Below are positions 41,688 through 50,548 of a stretch of DNA of 64,000 nt, piece after piece. Position 1 is the stretch's first letter, and every line of letters starts with the position of its first letter. The position numbers and the translations under genes were made by a program. The notes below the pieces were generated by a model. It saw only the letters and a list, made by a program, of their open reading frames with translations, did not search any database and was not told where the DNA came from. Source of the DNA: Myxococcales bacterium (GTDB lineage: Bacteria; Myxococcota_A; Polyangia; Polyangiales; Polyangiaceae); contig JADJKB010000021.1 in assembly GCA_016706225.1 (NCBI GenBank), positions 868,001 through 932,000 of the forward strand, given 5' to 3'.

Positions 41688-42887
41688 ATGGGCAGGAAAG
41701 TCTACGTCGTGGGCGTGGGAATGACGAAGTTCGAGAAGCCGGGCTCCAAGGAGTGGGACTACCCGGACATGGTCAAGGAGGCCGGCGAGAAGGCACTAGC
41801 CGACGCTGGCATTCCCTACACGAAGATCCAGCAAGCCGCGGCCGGCTACGTCTACGGTGAGAGCACCAGTGGGGAGCGCGCCCTGTACGGGCTCGGTCTC
41901 ACCGGCATCCCCATCTACAACGTCAACAACAACTGCTCCACCGGCTCCACGGCGCTGTTTCTGGCCAAACAGCTGATCGAAGGCGGGCTGGCTGACTGCG
42001 TGATGGCCGCCGGCTTCGAGAAGATGGAGAAGGGCTCCCTCGGCGCAAAGTTCATGGACCGGGTGAACCCCATGGACAAACACATGATGCTGATGATGGA
42101 GCTGCGAGAGTTCGCGCCGGCTCCGCCGGCAGCGCAGCTGTTCGGCAACGCCGGCCGGGAGCACATGGAGAAGTACGGAACGAAACCCGAGCAGTTCGCC
42201 AAGGTGGGCTGGAAGAACCACAAACACTCGGTGAACAACCCGTACTCGCAGTTCCAGGACGAGTACTCGCTCGAAGACATCCTGAACGCCAAGGAGGTCT
42301 ACGCGCCGCTGACGAAGCTTCAGTGTTGCCCCACCTCGGATGGCGCCGGCGTGGCCATCTTGGCCAGCGCGGAGTTCGTCAAGGCGAACGGTCTGGAGAA
42401 GCAGGCGATCGAGATCGCCGGCATGTCGATGGTGACCGATCTGAAGAGCACCTTCGATGAGCGTAGCTGCATCAAGATCGTCGGCTCCGACATGACGCGC
42501 AAAGCAGCCCAAACCGCCTACGAGGCGTCGGGCGTGGGTCCCGAGCAGGTCGACGTGATCGAGCTGCATGATTGTTTCAGCACCAACGAGCTGCTCACCT
42601 ACGAAGCGCTCGGTTTGTGCGAGGCCGGCAAGGGCGGCGAACTGATCGACTCGGGCGCGGTGACCTATGGCGGAAAATGGGTGGTCAATCCGTCGGGCGG
42701 TCTAATTTCGAAGGGCCACCCGCTCGGGGCCACGGGCCTCGCCCAGTGTGCCGAGCTCAACTGGCAGCTCCGGGGCCTGTCCGAAAAGCGCCAGGTCAAG
42801 GACGCCAAAATCGCGCTGCAACACAACCTCGGCCTCGGTGGCGCGGCCGTGGTGACGGTTTACCGCCGACCCGACGCCATCAACTGA
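41688..42887 (+). CDS. SCP-x-type thiolase / lipid-transfer protein
   Basis: 399 residues of the thiolase fold. The nucleophilic Cys83 lies in 'NVNNNCSTGSTALFLAKQLI'; 'ELHDCFSTNELLTYEALGLC' and 'GGLISKGHPLGATGLAQ' supply the remaining active-site His and Cys. The arrangement matches the sterol-carrier-protein-x subfamily ('lipid-transfer protein') rather than FadA-type thiolases. Likely role: thiolytic cleavage of branched or sterol side-chain 3-ketoacyl-CoA. ATG 41688 is preceded by GGAGAG. It is transcribed alone, after a 231-base spacer with no recognisable feature. Confidence 0.92.
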   Translation: MGRKVYVVGVGMTKFEKPGSKEWDYPDMVKEAGEKALADAGIPYTKIQQAAAGYVYGESTSGERALYGLGLTGIPIYNVNNNCSTGSTALFLAKQLIEGGLADCVMAAGFEKMEKGSLGAKFMDRVNPMDKHMMLMMELREFAPAPPAAQLFGNAGREHMEKYGTKPEQFAKVGWKNHKHSVNNPYSQFQDEYSLEDILNAKEVYAPLTKLQCCPTSDGAGVAILASAEFVKANGLEKQAIEIAGMSMVTDLKSTFDERSCIKIVGSDMTRKAAQTAYEASGVGPEQVDVIELHDCFSTNELLTYEALGLCEAGKGGELIDSGAVTYGGKWVVNPSGGLISKGHPLGATGLAQCAELNWQLRGLSEKRQVKDAKIALQHNLGLGGAAVVTVYRRPDAIN

Positions 42888-43125
42888 TGGCGCGGACCAG
42901 GGGCACGACGTGCGCGTGCGCAGTTCTCTAGCAGATTGAGTGTAAGGCCCTCGGGGCTCGACCGTTTTCTACGATCGCGCCCGCGGGGGCCTCGCACATT
43001 TCGGGCGCGGGACGGCGGGAAACGGCCGGTTCTCCGACCAACTCGCCGCATGCCACCCATCGATTCCGTCCGTCGATCGTCTCACTTTGGTACCCTCCCC
43101 TGACTCTGCCTCCGGCTCGGGTGAA

Positions 43126-43707
43126 ATGATGTCGATCTTCCATCGCGCTGCTCTCTCAGGACTCCTCACGCTCGGACTGATGGGTTGTGCCGCGAGCAAG
43201 GCGCAGGAGCCCGCGAGCCCCGAGCCCGGCGGAATGCCAATGCAACAGCCAGGTTATGGGCAACAACCCATGCCCGCCCCGGGGGCGGCGCCGACCGGGA
43301 CCTCGAGCGCAGCGCCCAACGCAGGCGGTCTCGACCGCGACCAGCCACGTGCGGAGGACGAGAACCAGTTCACGAGCCTCGCGGAGGCCGAGGCGGCACT
43401 CGACAGAGCCCGAGCCGAGCTGGGGCCAGCTACCCCGCCCACCCCGGGCGCCAGAGCGAAGACCAGCGAGACCGCCAACAAGAAACCCGCGAAGCCGGCG
43501 CCCAGCGGCGGCGAAGCCGAGCCACTCGCCGCTGGTACCGATCGCTGTGTCTCGGCTTGCAAGGCCTTTGCATCGCTCAAGCGCGCCGGTAGCGCGGTGT
43601 GCCGCTTGGCTGGTGAAACGAACGAGCGCTGCAAGCGCGCCCGCGGAATCGTACAAGAGAGCGAGACCAAGGTGGCCGTGTGCAAGTGCGCGCCCGACGG
43701 AGAATGA
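43126..43707 (+). CDS. Six-Cys lipoprotein, copy 1 of a tandem pair
   Basis: 193 residues from ATG 43126 (ATG 43129 is next). Lipobox LMGC (Cys about 20), a Pro/Gln/Gly/Ala-rich linker, a short helical stretch 'SLAEAEAALDRARAEL' (about 83-98), another low-complexity part and a conserved C-terminal module of about 56 residues with six cysteines ('RCVSACKA', 'AVCRLAG', 'ERCKRA', 'VAVCKC'). The same module, about 35 of 56 residues identical, ends the next protein. The pattern suggests a small disulfide-linked helical domain. Function unknown; probably periplasmic. Confidence 0.75.
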   Translation: MMSIFHRAALSGLLTLGLMGCAASKAQEPASPEPGGMPMQQPGYGQQPMPAPGAAPTGTSSAAPNAGGLDRDQPRAEDENQFTSLAEAEAALDRARAELGPATPPTPGARAKTSETANKKPAKPAPSGGEAEPLAAGTDRCVSACKAFASLKRAGSAVCRLAGETNERCKRARGIVQESETKVAVCKCAPDGE

Positions 43708-43713
43708 CCTGAG

Positions 43714-44244
43714 ATGCGCTCTTCAATCGCAGTATCGCTCGTGCTCGCTTGTACCCTCGCGGGCTGCAAGAAGGACGCGGCCCCGGCGGCCAGCGAGGCG
43801 CCGCCGCCGGCCCCGCAATCGGTGGCATCTCCGGTGGAACAACCGCCCGCGGCCACCCCGACACCGGAGCCCGAAGCGAAGCCGACACCGGGTCCAGGCC
43901 TCGCGCCCGAAGCCGCGAAGGACGAGGACGACAGCCGGCGCAATCTGCTCCGGGACCCGAGCACCCTCGCCGAAGCCGAAACGCAGCTGACCCAAGCGCG
44001 AGCCGACCTCGACAAGTCGTTGGGCAAGGCTGGCGACAAGGCCGGCAAGGGCGCCGAGCGCCTGGCTCAGGGTGACGCCCGCTGCCCCGATGCGTGCAAG
44101 GCCATGACCTCGCTCCGCCGCGCCGCCGCTGCCGTCTGCAGGCTCGCGGGTGATTCGGCCGACCGCTGCACGCGCGCCAAGAACATCGTGAAGGAAAGCG
44201 AGGCCAAGTTGGCCGTCTGCAAGTGCGACCCCGACAAGGAATGA
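43714..44244 (+). CDS. Six-Cys lipoprotein, copy 2 of a tandem pair
   Basis: 176 residues. Lipobox LAGC (Cys 18), a Pro/Glu-rich linker with PTPEPE-type repeats, the helix 'TLAEAETQLTQARADLDKSL' and a C-terminal six-Cys module ('RCPDACKA', 'AVCRLAG', 'DRCTRAK', 'LAVCKC') that matches the preceding gene. The gap between the two genes is 6 bases. The shared layout (lipobox, linker, LAEAE helix, Cys module) shows that they arose by tandem duplication and then diverged in the linker. Confidence 0.78.
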   Translation: MRSSIAVSLVLACTLAGCKKDAAPAASEAPPPAPQSVASPVEQPPAATPTPEPEAKPTPGPGLAPEAAKDEDDSRRNLLRDPSTLAEAETQLTQARADLDKSLGKAGDKAGKGAERLAQGDARCPDACKAMTSLRRAAAAVCRLAGDSADRCTRAKNIVKESEAKLAVCKCDPDKE

Positions 44245-44291
44245 CCCAAGCTCCTCGCCTCGCCGCGGTTTGAAGCACGGGAGGCACAAAT

Positions 44292-44549
44292 ATGACTCGG
44301 ATCGGGATTTCCGCGGCCCTCGGCCTGACCCTTCTGGCCATCACCGGAGTCGCCAGCGCTGACGTTCAGAGCGCCGTGCGCACAGACGATGGGGATCGTT
44401 ACATCTTCGACGACGAGCTCCTGAACTCCGACGTCGGGTTTCCAGCGGGAGCGCGCATCACGGTCAGGCCCCTCGCGGGTCGCGTCTTGCTCATCCGACC
44501 GCGAACCTCGTTCGTCCGCGAGATGTTCAAGTCGGTCGAGAAGATGTGA
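44292..44549 (+). CDS. Small exported protein, unknown function
   Basis: 85 residues with a clear signal peptide (MTRIGISAALGLTLLAITGVASA, in pieces, cleavage after ASA). The mature 60 residues, 'DVQSAVRTDDGDRYIFDDELLN' in pieces and 'RITVRPLAGRVLLIRPRTSFVREMF', look compact and basic towards the end. The gene lies 47 bases after the six-Cys pair on the same strand with GGGAGG upstream of its ATG, and may belong to the same transcript. No family recognised. Confidence 0.65.
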   Translation: MTRIGISAALGLTLLAITGVASADVQSAVRTDDGDRYIFDDELLNSDVGFPAGARITVRPLAGRVLLIRPRTSFVREMFKSVEKM

Positions 44550-44619
44550 GCTCGGCTCCGGGCTTGGCGCCGCGCGAGACGCTGAACACCGGGTCTGGCA
44601 AGCTCACGAGTGAGCGCCC

Positions 44620-45573
44620 ATGGACTCCACACCGCCGGTCGGCCGGCTCGCACCGAGCCCCACGGGGCTGCTCCACCTCGGGCACGCGCGCTCGTTTCTG
44701 CTCGCCTGGTGGAGCGTCCGCGCCCGCGGCGGGCGCATCGTTCTGCGTATGGAGGATCTCGACGGTCCTCGAGCCCGCTCGGAGATGATCGACGCCGCGC
44801 TCGTGGATCTGACCTGGCTCGGCCTGGATTGGGACGGACCAATGCTGCTGCAGAGCTCCGGCCTCGAGCGGTTGCGCGCCGAGGCCGGTCGACTCAGCGA
44901 CCTCGGCGCGGCCTACCCGTGCATCTGCTCGAGAGCCGACGTTCGAGCTGCGCTGAGCGCGCCCCACGAGGGGGACGTGGAGGTGCGCTATCCGGGAACC
45001 TGCCGCGATCGCTTCGGATCCCGCGAAGACGCACGAAAGCTGACCGGCAAGGACGCCAGCCTGCGCTTCCGGGTGCCGGACGGCGAGACTTTGGTCAAGG
45101 ACGAGCTCCGAGGCGAGCAGAGCTTCGATGTCGGCGGCACGGTCGGCGACTTCATGGTCATGCGGCGCGATGGCACCCCGGCGTACCAGCTGGCCGTGGT
45201 GGTCGATGACGCGGCTCAAGGGGTGACGGAGGTGCTTCGCGGCGACGACCTCTTGCCGAGCGCGGCGCGCCAGATCTTGCTTCAGCGGGCCCTTGGACTC
45301 ACCTCCCCGCGCTGGCTCCACGTGCCGCTCGTGGTCGACGCCTCCGGCCGACGTTTCGCCAAACGTGCCGATGATCTCAGCCTGGCTGAGCTGCGGGAGC
45401 GCGGGGTCGATCCGCGCCGCATCGTCGCCTGGGCAGCCGGGGTTTCGGGGCTCGACGGCGACGAGCGAATGACACCGGAGCAATGCCTGAAGGACTTCTC
45501 CCTCGCGCGCTTGCCGCGGGACCCGGTGCGGCTCACGGCCGCAGAGCTTGCTATGCTGAAAACCGCGCCATGA
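44620..45573 (+). CDS. gluQ: Glutamyl-Q tRNA(Asp) synthetase (GluQ-RS)
   Basis: 317 residues, the catalytic half of a glutamyl-tRNA synthetase without the anticodon-binding domain. 'GRLAPSPTGLLHLGHARSFLLAW' holds the HIGH-like motif; 'YPCICSRADV' and 'YPGTCRDR' supply a CxC...C zinc site typical of GluQ-RS; 'VDASGRRFAKRADDLSL' is the degenerate KMSKS loop. The enzyme charges queuosine in tRNA(Asp) with glutamate. The stop overlaps the start of the archaemetzincin gene (ATGA). Confidence 0.9.
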   Translation: MDSTPPVGRLAPSPTGLLHLGHARSFLLAWWSVRARGGRIVLRMEDLDGPRARSEMIDAALVDLTWLGLDWDGPMLLQSSGLERLRAEAGRLSDLGAAYPCICSRADVRAALSAPHEGDVEVRYPGTCRDRFGSREDARKLTGKDASLRFRVPDGETLVKDELRGEQSFDVGGTVGDFMVMRRDGTPAYQLAVVVDDAAQGVTEVLRGDDLLPSAARQILLQRALGLTSPRWLHVPLVVDASGRRFAKRADDLSLAELRERGVDPRRIVAWAAGVSGLDGDERMTPEQCLKDFSLARLPRDPVRLTAAELAMLKTAP

Positions 45574-46241
45574 ACCCGCATACCCGTCGTAGATTTCTGG
45601 CGCTCTCCGGGCTCTTCCCCCTGGTGCTCTCCGGAGTTGCCGGCGCGGAGGAGGACGGCGGTCGCACCGTGTACGTGCAGGCTCTGGGTAAGGCCCTCCC
45701 GGAGGCCGACGTGGCCATGGTGGTCGAGGCGCTCCGGGCGTTTTACGCGGTCGAGGTCAAGACCCTGCCGCGGGTCGATCTGCCAAAGAGCGCGTACTAC
45801 CCGAAGCGCGCGCGCTATCGCGCGGAGAAGCTGCTCGACTTCTTGAAACCGCGCATGCCGAAGGACGGCAGCCGTATCCTCGGGCTGACGAGTGTCGACA
45901 TCAGTACGACCAAGGGAAAAATCGACGACTGGGGTATCTTGGGACTCGCGACCATCGATGGCGCAGCGTGTGTGTTGTCGTCCTTTCGTTGCAAGCGCCT
46001 GGCGAAGAACGCCTTGCACGCCCGGATCCGGCTCGGCAAGGTGGCGGTGCACGAGATTGGGCACACCTTCGGGCTCGATCACTGTCCCAACCGCGGCTGT
46101 CTCATGGAGGACGGCGGCGGCAGCGTGTTGACGACGGACCGCGAATACGATCTCTGTTTCGAGAGCAGGCAGGCGCTGACCTCCCATGGGATCGAGCTGG
46201 CCGACGGCACGATCCCGTGGCCGAAGCCGAAGGCGAAGTAG
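45570..46241 (+). CDS. Exported archaemetzincin-family metalloprotease (M54), Tat signal
   Basis: 223 residues. ATG 45570 overlaps the gluQ stop. The N-terminus 'TRRRFLALSG' fits the twin-arginine motif (S/T-R-R-x-F-L) followed by a hydrophobic stretch and an AGA cleavage-like site, so export in folded form is predicted. The zinc-protease signature is HEIGHTFGLDHCPNRGCLM (His161, Glu162, His165, His171, Cys172, Cys177, Met179). Archaemetzincins bind a second zinc with four Cys; here the last pair reads CFES (Cys196, Ser199), so the fourth ligand is Ser. Most family members are cytoplasmic. Peptidase activity of the family is weakly documented, so substrate and role are open. Confidence 0.88.
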   Translation: MNPHTRRRFLALSGLFPLVLSGVAGAEEDGGRTVYVQALGKALPEADVAMVVEALRAFYAVEVKTLPRVDLPKSAYYPKRARYRAEKLLDFLKPRMPKDGSRILGLTSVDISTTKGKIDDWGILGLATIDGAACVLSSFRCKRLAKNALHARIRLGKVAVHEIGHTFGLDHCPNRGCLMEDGGGSVLTTDREYDLCFESRQALTSHGIELADGTIPWPKPKAK

Positions 46242-46259
46242 ACGCCCTGCGCCGCCGTG

Positions 46260-46865
46260 TCAGTGGATGCGCGGGGCGATGGGCAGCCTCGCCACGATTT
46301 CGGACTCGGCGTCCGCCATCTGCTCCAGTCGAGCACGGGTGATCTCCCTGCCAAATCGGGTCTCGGCCAGGTGCACGAACAGCGCAGCATGGCCGGCTTC
46401 GCTGGACTCCAGCCGCCGGAAAAACTGCGCGAGCTCCGACTCTCCTCGGCGCTCGAGCTCACGCCGAAGTAGGCGGAAGCGCTCACACGAGCGCGCTTCG
46501 ATCAAGGCGGCGACCAGCAGCCGGTCCAGCTTCCTCAGCTCGACCGGATGACGGAGGAGACCCATGAGGGCTCGCGCGTAGGGATCACCGCGGTCCCTCG
46601 TCAGCTCGGCGCCGCGTTCGGTGAGCAGCTGGTGCACTTGCCGAAAGTGCCCCAGCTCCTCCTCTGCCAACGCCGCGAGCACCCGCACCAGCTCGGTGTC
46701 CTCTGGGTAGTCGTTGATCAACGCGATGGCGCTCGCGGTGGCCTTCTTCTCGCAGTGTGCGTGGTCTGCCAGCGTCGCCGGCAAGTCGTCCGCCGCGACC
46801 TTGCACCAAGCTTCCGACGTCTCGCTCTTGAGCAAGCGTTCGGCGGGGCGCTGCGCGTCGAGCAT
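46260..46865 (-). CDS. miaE: tRNA-(ms2io6A)-hydroxylase-like di-iron protein (MiaE family)
   Basis: 201 residues from ATG 46865; the open frame further upstream covers the neighbouring gene. Ferritin-like helices carry the di-iron ligands: 'AHCEKKATASAIALI', 'EEELGHFRQVHQLL' (ExxH), 'ALIEARSCERFRLL' and 'ESSEAGHAALFVHLAE' (ExxH). The bacterial MiaE family hydroxylates 2-methylthio-isopentenyl-adenosine at position 37 of tRNAs. No other modification gene is nearby. The gene follows the metallophosphoesterase gene by 25 bases on the same strand. Confidence 0.82.
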   Translation of the reverse strand: MLDAQRPAERLLKSETSEAWCKVAADDLPATLADHAHCEKKATASAIALINDYPEDTELVRVLAALAEEELGHFRQVHQLLTERGAELTRDRGDPYARALMGLLRHPVELRKLDRLLVAALIEARSCERFRLLRRELERRGESELAQFFRRLESSEAGHAALFVHLAETRFGREITRARLEQMADAESEIVARLPIAPRIH

Positions 46866-46890
46866 GGCGTCGGGATCTACAACGAGTGGC

Positions 46891-47748
46891 TCAACCGCGC
46901 ACCAGGCGAAACACCGGCAGCTCGGGTCGGCACAGAAAGCGCGCGTGCACGACGCTGGTGCCGGTGCCCCGGCTGACGTAGGCCTTGCCACCCAGTGTGT
47001 CGTAGAAACCCGCGCTGAAGCGCCCGCTGCCCGGTGGCAGAAATGGCATGAGCGAGCCGACCCGAACCTGACCCCCGTGGGTGTGCCCGGCCAGCGAGAG
47101 GGCGAAGCGCGGGGCTTCAGCCGGCACCCGATCGAACATCTGAGGGCTGTGGGTGAGCAAGAGCTTGGGCTCGTCACCAATGGAGAGGCGGCCGAGCGCG
47201 TCCAGCGTCCGGTCCCAGCGCGGTGCCCCCGCGTAGCCGTCGTCGGTAGCCACGATGGCCACGCCGCCGAGGCGCACGGCGTCGTCCACCAGGAGCCGTG
47301 CCCCGAGGCGGGCGTACTCTTCGCTCAACCCCGCGGCAGTGAAGCCACTCCAGTGTTCCCAGTTACCAAGTGTGGACACGACGTCCGCGCCAGTCGCGCG
47401 GAGGGCACTCACGAGCTCGGCGAGCACGGGCAAGCTGCCCGGATGGTCGACGATGTCGCCGGTCAGGACCACCAGCTGAGCTCGAGCGCTCCGCACGGCG
47501 TCGACGATCGCGTGCTCGACTCGACCGAAATGCCGAAGATGGGCGTCGGTGACCTGCGCCAGGACAAAACCCTCGAGGGCGCTCGGCAACCCAGGGACCG
47601 GAACGACGTGGTGTGTGACCGCGAGCCATGCCGGCTCGACCACGAACGCGTCGAGCGCACCGGCACCCGCCACGCCTGCCGCGCCGAGCAGGAGTCGGCG
47701 GCGGCCCAGGCGCCGCGGTTTCAGCTCTTGACGATGGTGCGGATCCAC
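46891..47748 (-). CDS. Membrane-anchored or exported metallophosphoesterase
   Basis: 285 residues from GTG 47748, which overlaps the upstream transporter gene by 28 bases; no better in-frame start lies downstream, and this one includes a basic 'RRLGRRRLLLGAAG' signal or anchor that resembles a Tat motif. Calcineurin-like motifs: 'LAQVTDAHLRHFGRVEHA' (DxH), 'LVVLTGDIVDH' (GDxxD), 'STLGNWEHW' (the usual GNHE, with Trp for His), 'LLLTHSPQ' and 'LAGHTHGGQVR'. This subset (YkuE/YaeI-like) hydrolyses phosphodiesters, including UDP-diacylglucosamine-type lipids. Middle gene of transporter, phosphoesterase, miaE. Confidence 0.85.
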   Translation of the reverse strand: MDPHHRQELKPRRLGRRRLLLGAAGVAGAGALDAFVVEPAWLAVTHHVVPVPGLPSALEGFVLAQVTDAHLRHFGRVEHAIVDAVRSARAQLVVLTGDIVDHPGSLPVLAELVSALRATGADVVSTLGNWEHWSGFTAAGLSEEYARLGARLLVDDAVRLGGVAIVATDDGYAGAPRWDRTLDALGRLSIGDEPKLLLTHSPQMFDRVPAEAPRFALSLAGHTHGGQVRVGSLMPFLPPGSGRFSAGFYDTLGGKAYVSRGTGTSVVHARFLCRPELPVFRLVRG

Positions 47749-49277
47749 TTGCCGTAAGCGTAGATGCCCATCGCCGTCACGATGCCGATGACACCCATGA
47801 AGATCCACACCGCACCAATGTTGTGGGTCGAGTACATGAGCTCGGTGAGGTGCTCCCGGGATTCGCCCGTGAACTTCATCAGGGCACCAAAGGCCTCACC
47901 TTGTTTGATCGCCTGCAGATCGGCCGCCGGCATGCCGCGCTCGGCCAGGAGCACGCGGGCGAATCGATCCTTCGATGCAAAGTGATCGTACAGAACCGGG
48001 GCCGTGAACCCTTCGATGCCCCAGCCAATGGCCAAGGGGATCTGAGAGAACCCCAGGTACATTGCCTTCTTGTCGGCCGGCGCGAAGTTGCCGATGAATT
48101 CGCTGAATTTCGGGCTCGAGAGCATCTCACCCACGCTGAAGATCAGGATCGCCCCGACCGAGATCCAGCCGAGCTTCGAGTACCCGGACAGGAACATTGC
48201 CAGTGTTGCGAGCAGCGTTCCGACCACCATGCTGGTCGTAGCCCGCAAACGACCGCTGGCCCAGGCGAACAAAAAGCAGGTCGTCATGATCAGGCCGGCG
48301 TTCAGGTTCAACATGCCCTCCGGCATGATCTCCGTGCCTTCTTTGTTCATCACGACGAAGAACTTCACGAAGGCGCTCTCCGTCCCACCCGAGCCGAACA
48401 GCGTCTTTACGATATCGCGCGTGTCGACCCAATCTTCGATGTGGGCCGGAAGCACGTCGAAGAGGGCGTTGAACATGTACCAGAACCCCGAGAAGATCAG
48501 CAGGTACAGCCAGACGTGTTTCTTCTTGAGCTCGCGCAGCGACTCCTTCCAGAGCGCTTCCTGTTTGAGCTCGCCGCTCTTTGCCAGGCGGGCGCGCTCG
48601 AGGCGCTCTGCCTTGCCCGGCTCCTGGTAAGTGAGGAGCAGAAGGAAGTTGCAAGCGATGAGCGCCGCGCAAGAGAGGAACACGTAGCGCCACTGCATCT
48701 TGCGCATGTAGCCGGCGAGCAGCGGCCCGAGAAACCCACCGATGTTCACGGTCTGATAGAAGATACCCCAGGCCATCGAGCTGTTCTCGCGCTTGGTGGA
48801 CTTGACCAGAGTGCCCTGAATGCCCGGCTTGAAGATCGCGGTACCTGTGGCGAGCAGCATGGCCCCGGCGAAGAAGCCGTAGAACGTCGCGAACTGCGCC
48901 ATCACCAGGTAGCCGAGGATCTTGACCACCGTCGAGGCGAAGATGGTTCTTTTGTAGCCATACCGATCCGACAAACCGCCAGTGAACACCGGGACCACCG
49001 ACTGCACCCAGGCCCAGGTGCCCAGGATGATCCCGAACTGCGACATGGCCACGCCCAGGCCGCCATCGCGCGCCGGAGCTTTGGCGTACAACGTCGCGAC
49101 GGCCTTGACGCCGTAGTAAGCGAAGCGTTCCACCATCTCCATGGCGCCGACGACCCAGAACACGTAGCCGAGGGAGACGATGGCGGCGCCCAGGCCGAGC
49201 TGCTTCACGTCGTCGAGCGCGGCAGTGTCCATCTCGGGCTTGGCAGTGCCGCTCACTTCGTCGGTCTTTTCACTCAT
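47721..49277 (-). CDS. POT/PTR-family MFS transporter (first of two)
   Basis: 518 residues with about twelve membrane helices. 'EMVERFAYYGVKAV' matches the ExxERFxYYG motif of helix 1 in proton-coupled oligopeptide transporters, 'GGLSDRYGYKRT' the MFS loop 2-3 motif, and 'FKPGIQGTLVKST' the conserved POT region. Long loops between helices 6-7 and 9-10 ('LPAHIEDWVDTRDIV' and the part around 'KEGTEIMPEGMLN') are as in bacterial POT proteins. Probable substrates are di- and tripeptides taken up with protons. A second, less similar copy ends the window (62284). Confidence 0.88.
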   Translation of the reverse strand: MSEKTDEVSGTAKPEMDTAALDDVKQLGLGAAIVSLGYVFWVVGAMEMVERFAYYGVKAVATLYAKAPARDGGLGVAMSQFGIILGTWAWVQSVVPVFTGGLSDRYGYKRTIFASTVVKILGYLVMAQFATFYGFFAGAMLLATGTAIFKPGIQGTLVKSTKRENSSMAWGIFYQTVNIGGFLGPLLAGYMRKMQWRYVFLSCAALIACNFLLLLTYQEPGKAERLERARLAKSGELKQEALWKESLRELKKKHVWLYLLIFSGFWYMFNALFDVLPAHIEDWVDTRDIVKTLFGSGGTESAFVKFFVVMNKEGTEIMPEGMLNLNAGLIMTTCFLFAWASGRLRATTSMVVGTLLATLAMFLSGYSKLGWISVGAILIFSVGEMLSSPKFSEFIGNFAPADKKAMYLGFSQIPLAIGWGIEGFTAPVLYDHFASKDRFARVLLAERGMPAADLQAIKQGEAFGALMKFTGESREHLTELMYSTHNIGAVWIFMGVIGIVTAMGIYAYGKWIRTIVKS

Positions 49278-49366
49278 GACGGTCCTCGGCCTCCAAGGGA
49301 GCGACGCGAGGAGCGCCCTCCCTCGCTCTCGGGGCGCGGCACCTTAGACCGAGGGCGGGCCGAAGT

Positions 49367-50497
49367 TCAACGCGCCTCGGCGCCGCCGGGGCCCCGAAGG
49401 TGGTGTAGGAGGTCTGCCATGCTCGCGGCGCGCGCCAGATCGTCCAGGCTGATGAGTCCCAATGGCCCGTGCGGGCCGCGCACGACCAAAGGACGCCCGC
49501 CGCGCTCGATCAGCCGGCTTCGCACCTCCGTGAGCGGCTCTGTCAGGTCCACCTCTTCGAGATCCCGGCTCATGACTCCCGCCACGAAGGTCAGCGGTCC
49601 CGAGCGACGCACGGCCCGGAGGATCTCCTCGCGCGAGATGTTGCCGACCAGGCGCTCGCCGAGCACGACCGGATAAAAGGGCTGCCCGGAGCGCAGTGCG
49701 TGCTGCATGGCGACACCGAGCATGTCACCGGGCTCGAGACACAGCGCCCGGGTGTCCACGGCGTCGCCGGCAGAGAGGCCCGCGAGAGCCGAAAGGGCGC
49801 GGGCCGTCGAGCGCTCTTGGGCGGCGCCCATGAACACGAAGACACCAATGAAGACCAAGATCAAGTTCGCACTCAAGAGGCCAAAGATTGCCAAGCCGGC
49901 GGCGATCACCTGACCGACGGTGGCGGCGATGTTCGTGGCTTTGAGCTTGCCGAAAACGAAGGTCAGGAGCGCACGAAACACCCGACCGCCGTCCATGGGC
50001 AGAGCGGGGATCATGTTGAAGACGGCGAGGGCCACGTTCGCCGAGATCAAGACGGCAACCAACGTCGCGGCCGAGGGCGGCGCCACCAGGCTGCGCACGA
50101 ACCCACCCCCAGCGAACCACGCCGACCCGGCGTGCAACAGGCTCGCGCCGACCAGCAGGCACGCGATGACGACGTTCACCAGTGGCCCGGCGACGGCGAT
50201 CAACAGCTCGTCGAGGGCAGACTTTGGCTCGCGCCCCAAGCGAGCGACGCCGCCGATGGGCAGGAGCAAGATCTCCCGCACTGAGACCCCGAGCCGCTGA
50301 GCGACCAGGCTGTGACCGAGCTCGTGCAGCGCGACACAGGCAAACAACAGGCACACCAGCACCGCACCGAAGAGCGCCCCGAGCGCGCCGTGCGAAACGC
50401 CCCACTCGAAGCCCCCGAGCGCCACCACCAGGAGGAACGTGACGTGGACGCGAATCGCGATGCCGCGCACGGAGGCGATGCGCCAGGAGAAATTCAT
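49367..50497 (-). CDS. Site-2 protease (M50) with C-terminal CBS domains
   Basis: 376 residues. About six membrane helices in residues 15-240; zinc ligands in 'ALHELGHSLVAQRLG' (His58, Glu59, His62) and 'NMIPALPMDGGRVFRALL' (Asp169). Two CBS motifs follow (about 255-370: 'GVAMQHALRSGQPFYPVV.. LVGNISREEIL', 'VRSRLIERGGRPLVVRG..GLISLDDLA'). This is the Rip3/SpoIVFB-like class of intramembrane protease, in which the CBS module senses adenine nucleotides or regulates the site. Substrate unknown. The gene is downstream of the LNS2-like lipoprotein gene (51-base gap) and may share its transcript. Confidence 0.9.
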   Translation of the reverse strand: MNFSWRIASVRGIAIRVHVTFLLVVALGGFEWGVSHGALGALFGAVLVCLLFACVALHELGHSLVAQRLGVSVREILLLPIGGVARLGREPKSALDELLIAVAGPLVNVVIACLLVGASLLHAGSAWFAGGGFVRSLVAPPSAATLVAVLISANVALAVFNMIPALPMDGGRVFRALLTFVFGKLKATNIAATVGQVIAAGLAIFGLLSANLILVFIGVFVFMGAAQERSTARALSALAGLSAGDAVDTRALCLEPGDMLGVAMQHALRSGQPFYPVVLGERLVGNISREEILRAVRRSGPLTFVAGVMSRDLEEVDLTEPLTEVRSRLIERGGRPLVVRGPHGPLGLISLDDLARAASMADLLHHLRGPGGAEAR

Positions 50498-50548
50498 GAG
50501 CTCGGCTCAACATAGAGCCGCCCTACCGGGTTGGCGAGGCGCCCTGGG

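Noticed and set aside
42976..43009. CGCGCCCG/CGGGCGCG stem as terminator after the thiolase gene
   Set aside because: 18-base loop, no U-tract and 90 bases from the stop; too weak to list.
47628..49676. 682-residue open frame on the plus strand
   Set aside because: Antisense to the POT transporter gene; low-complexity charged protein without motifs.
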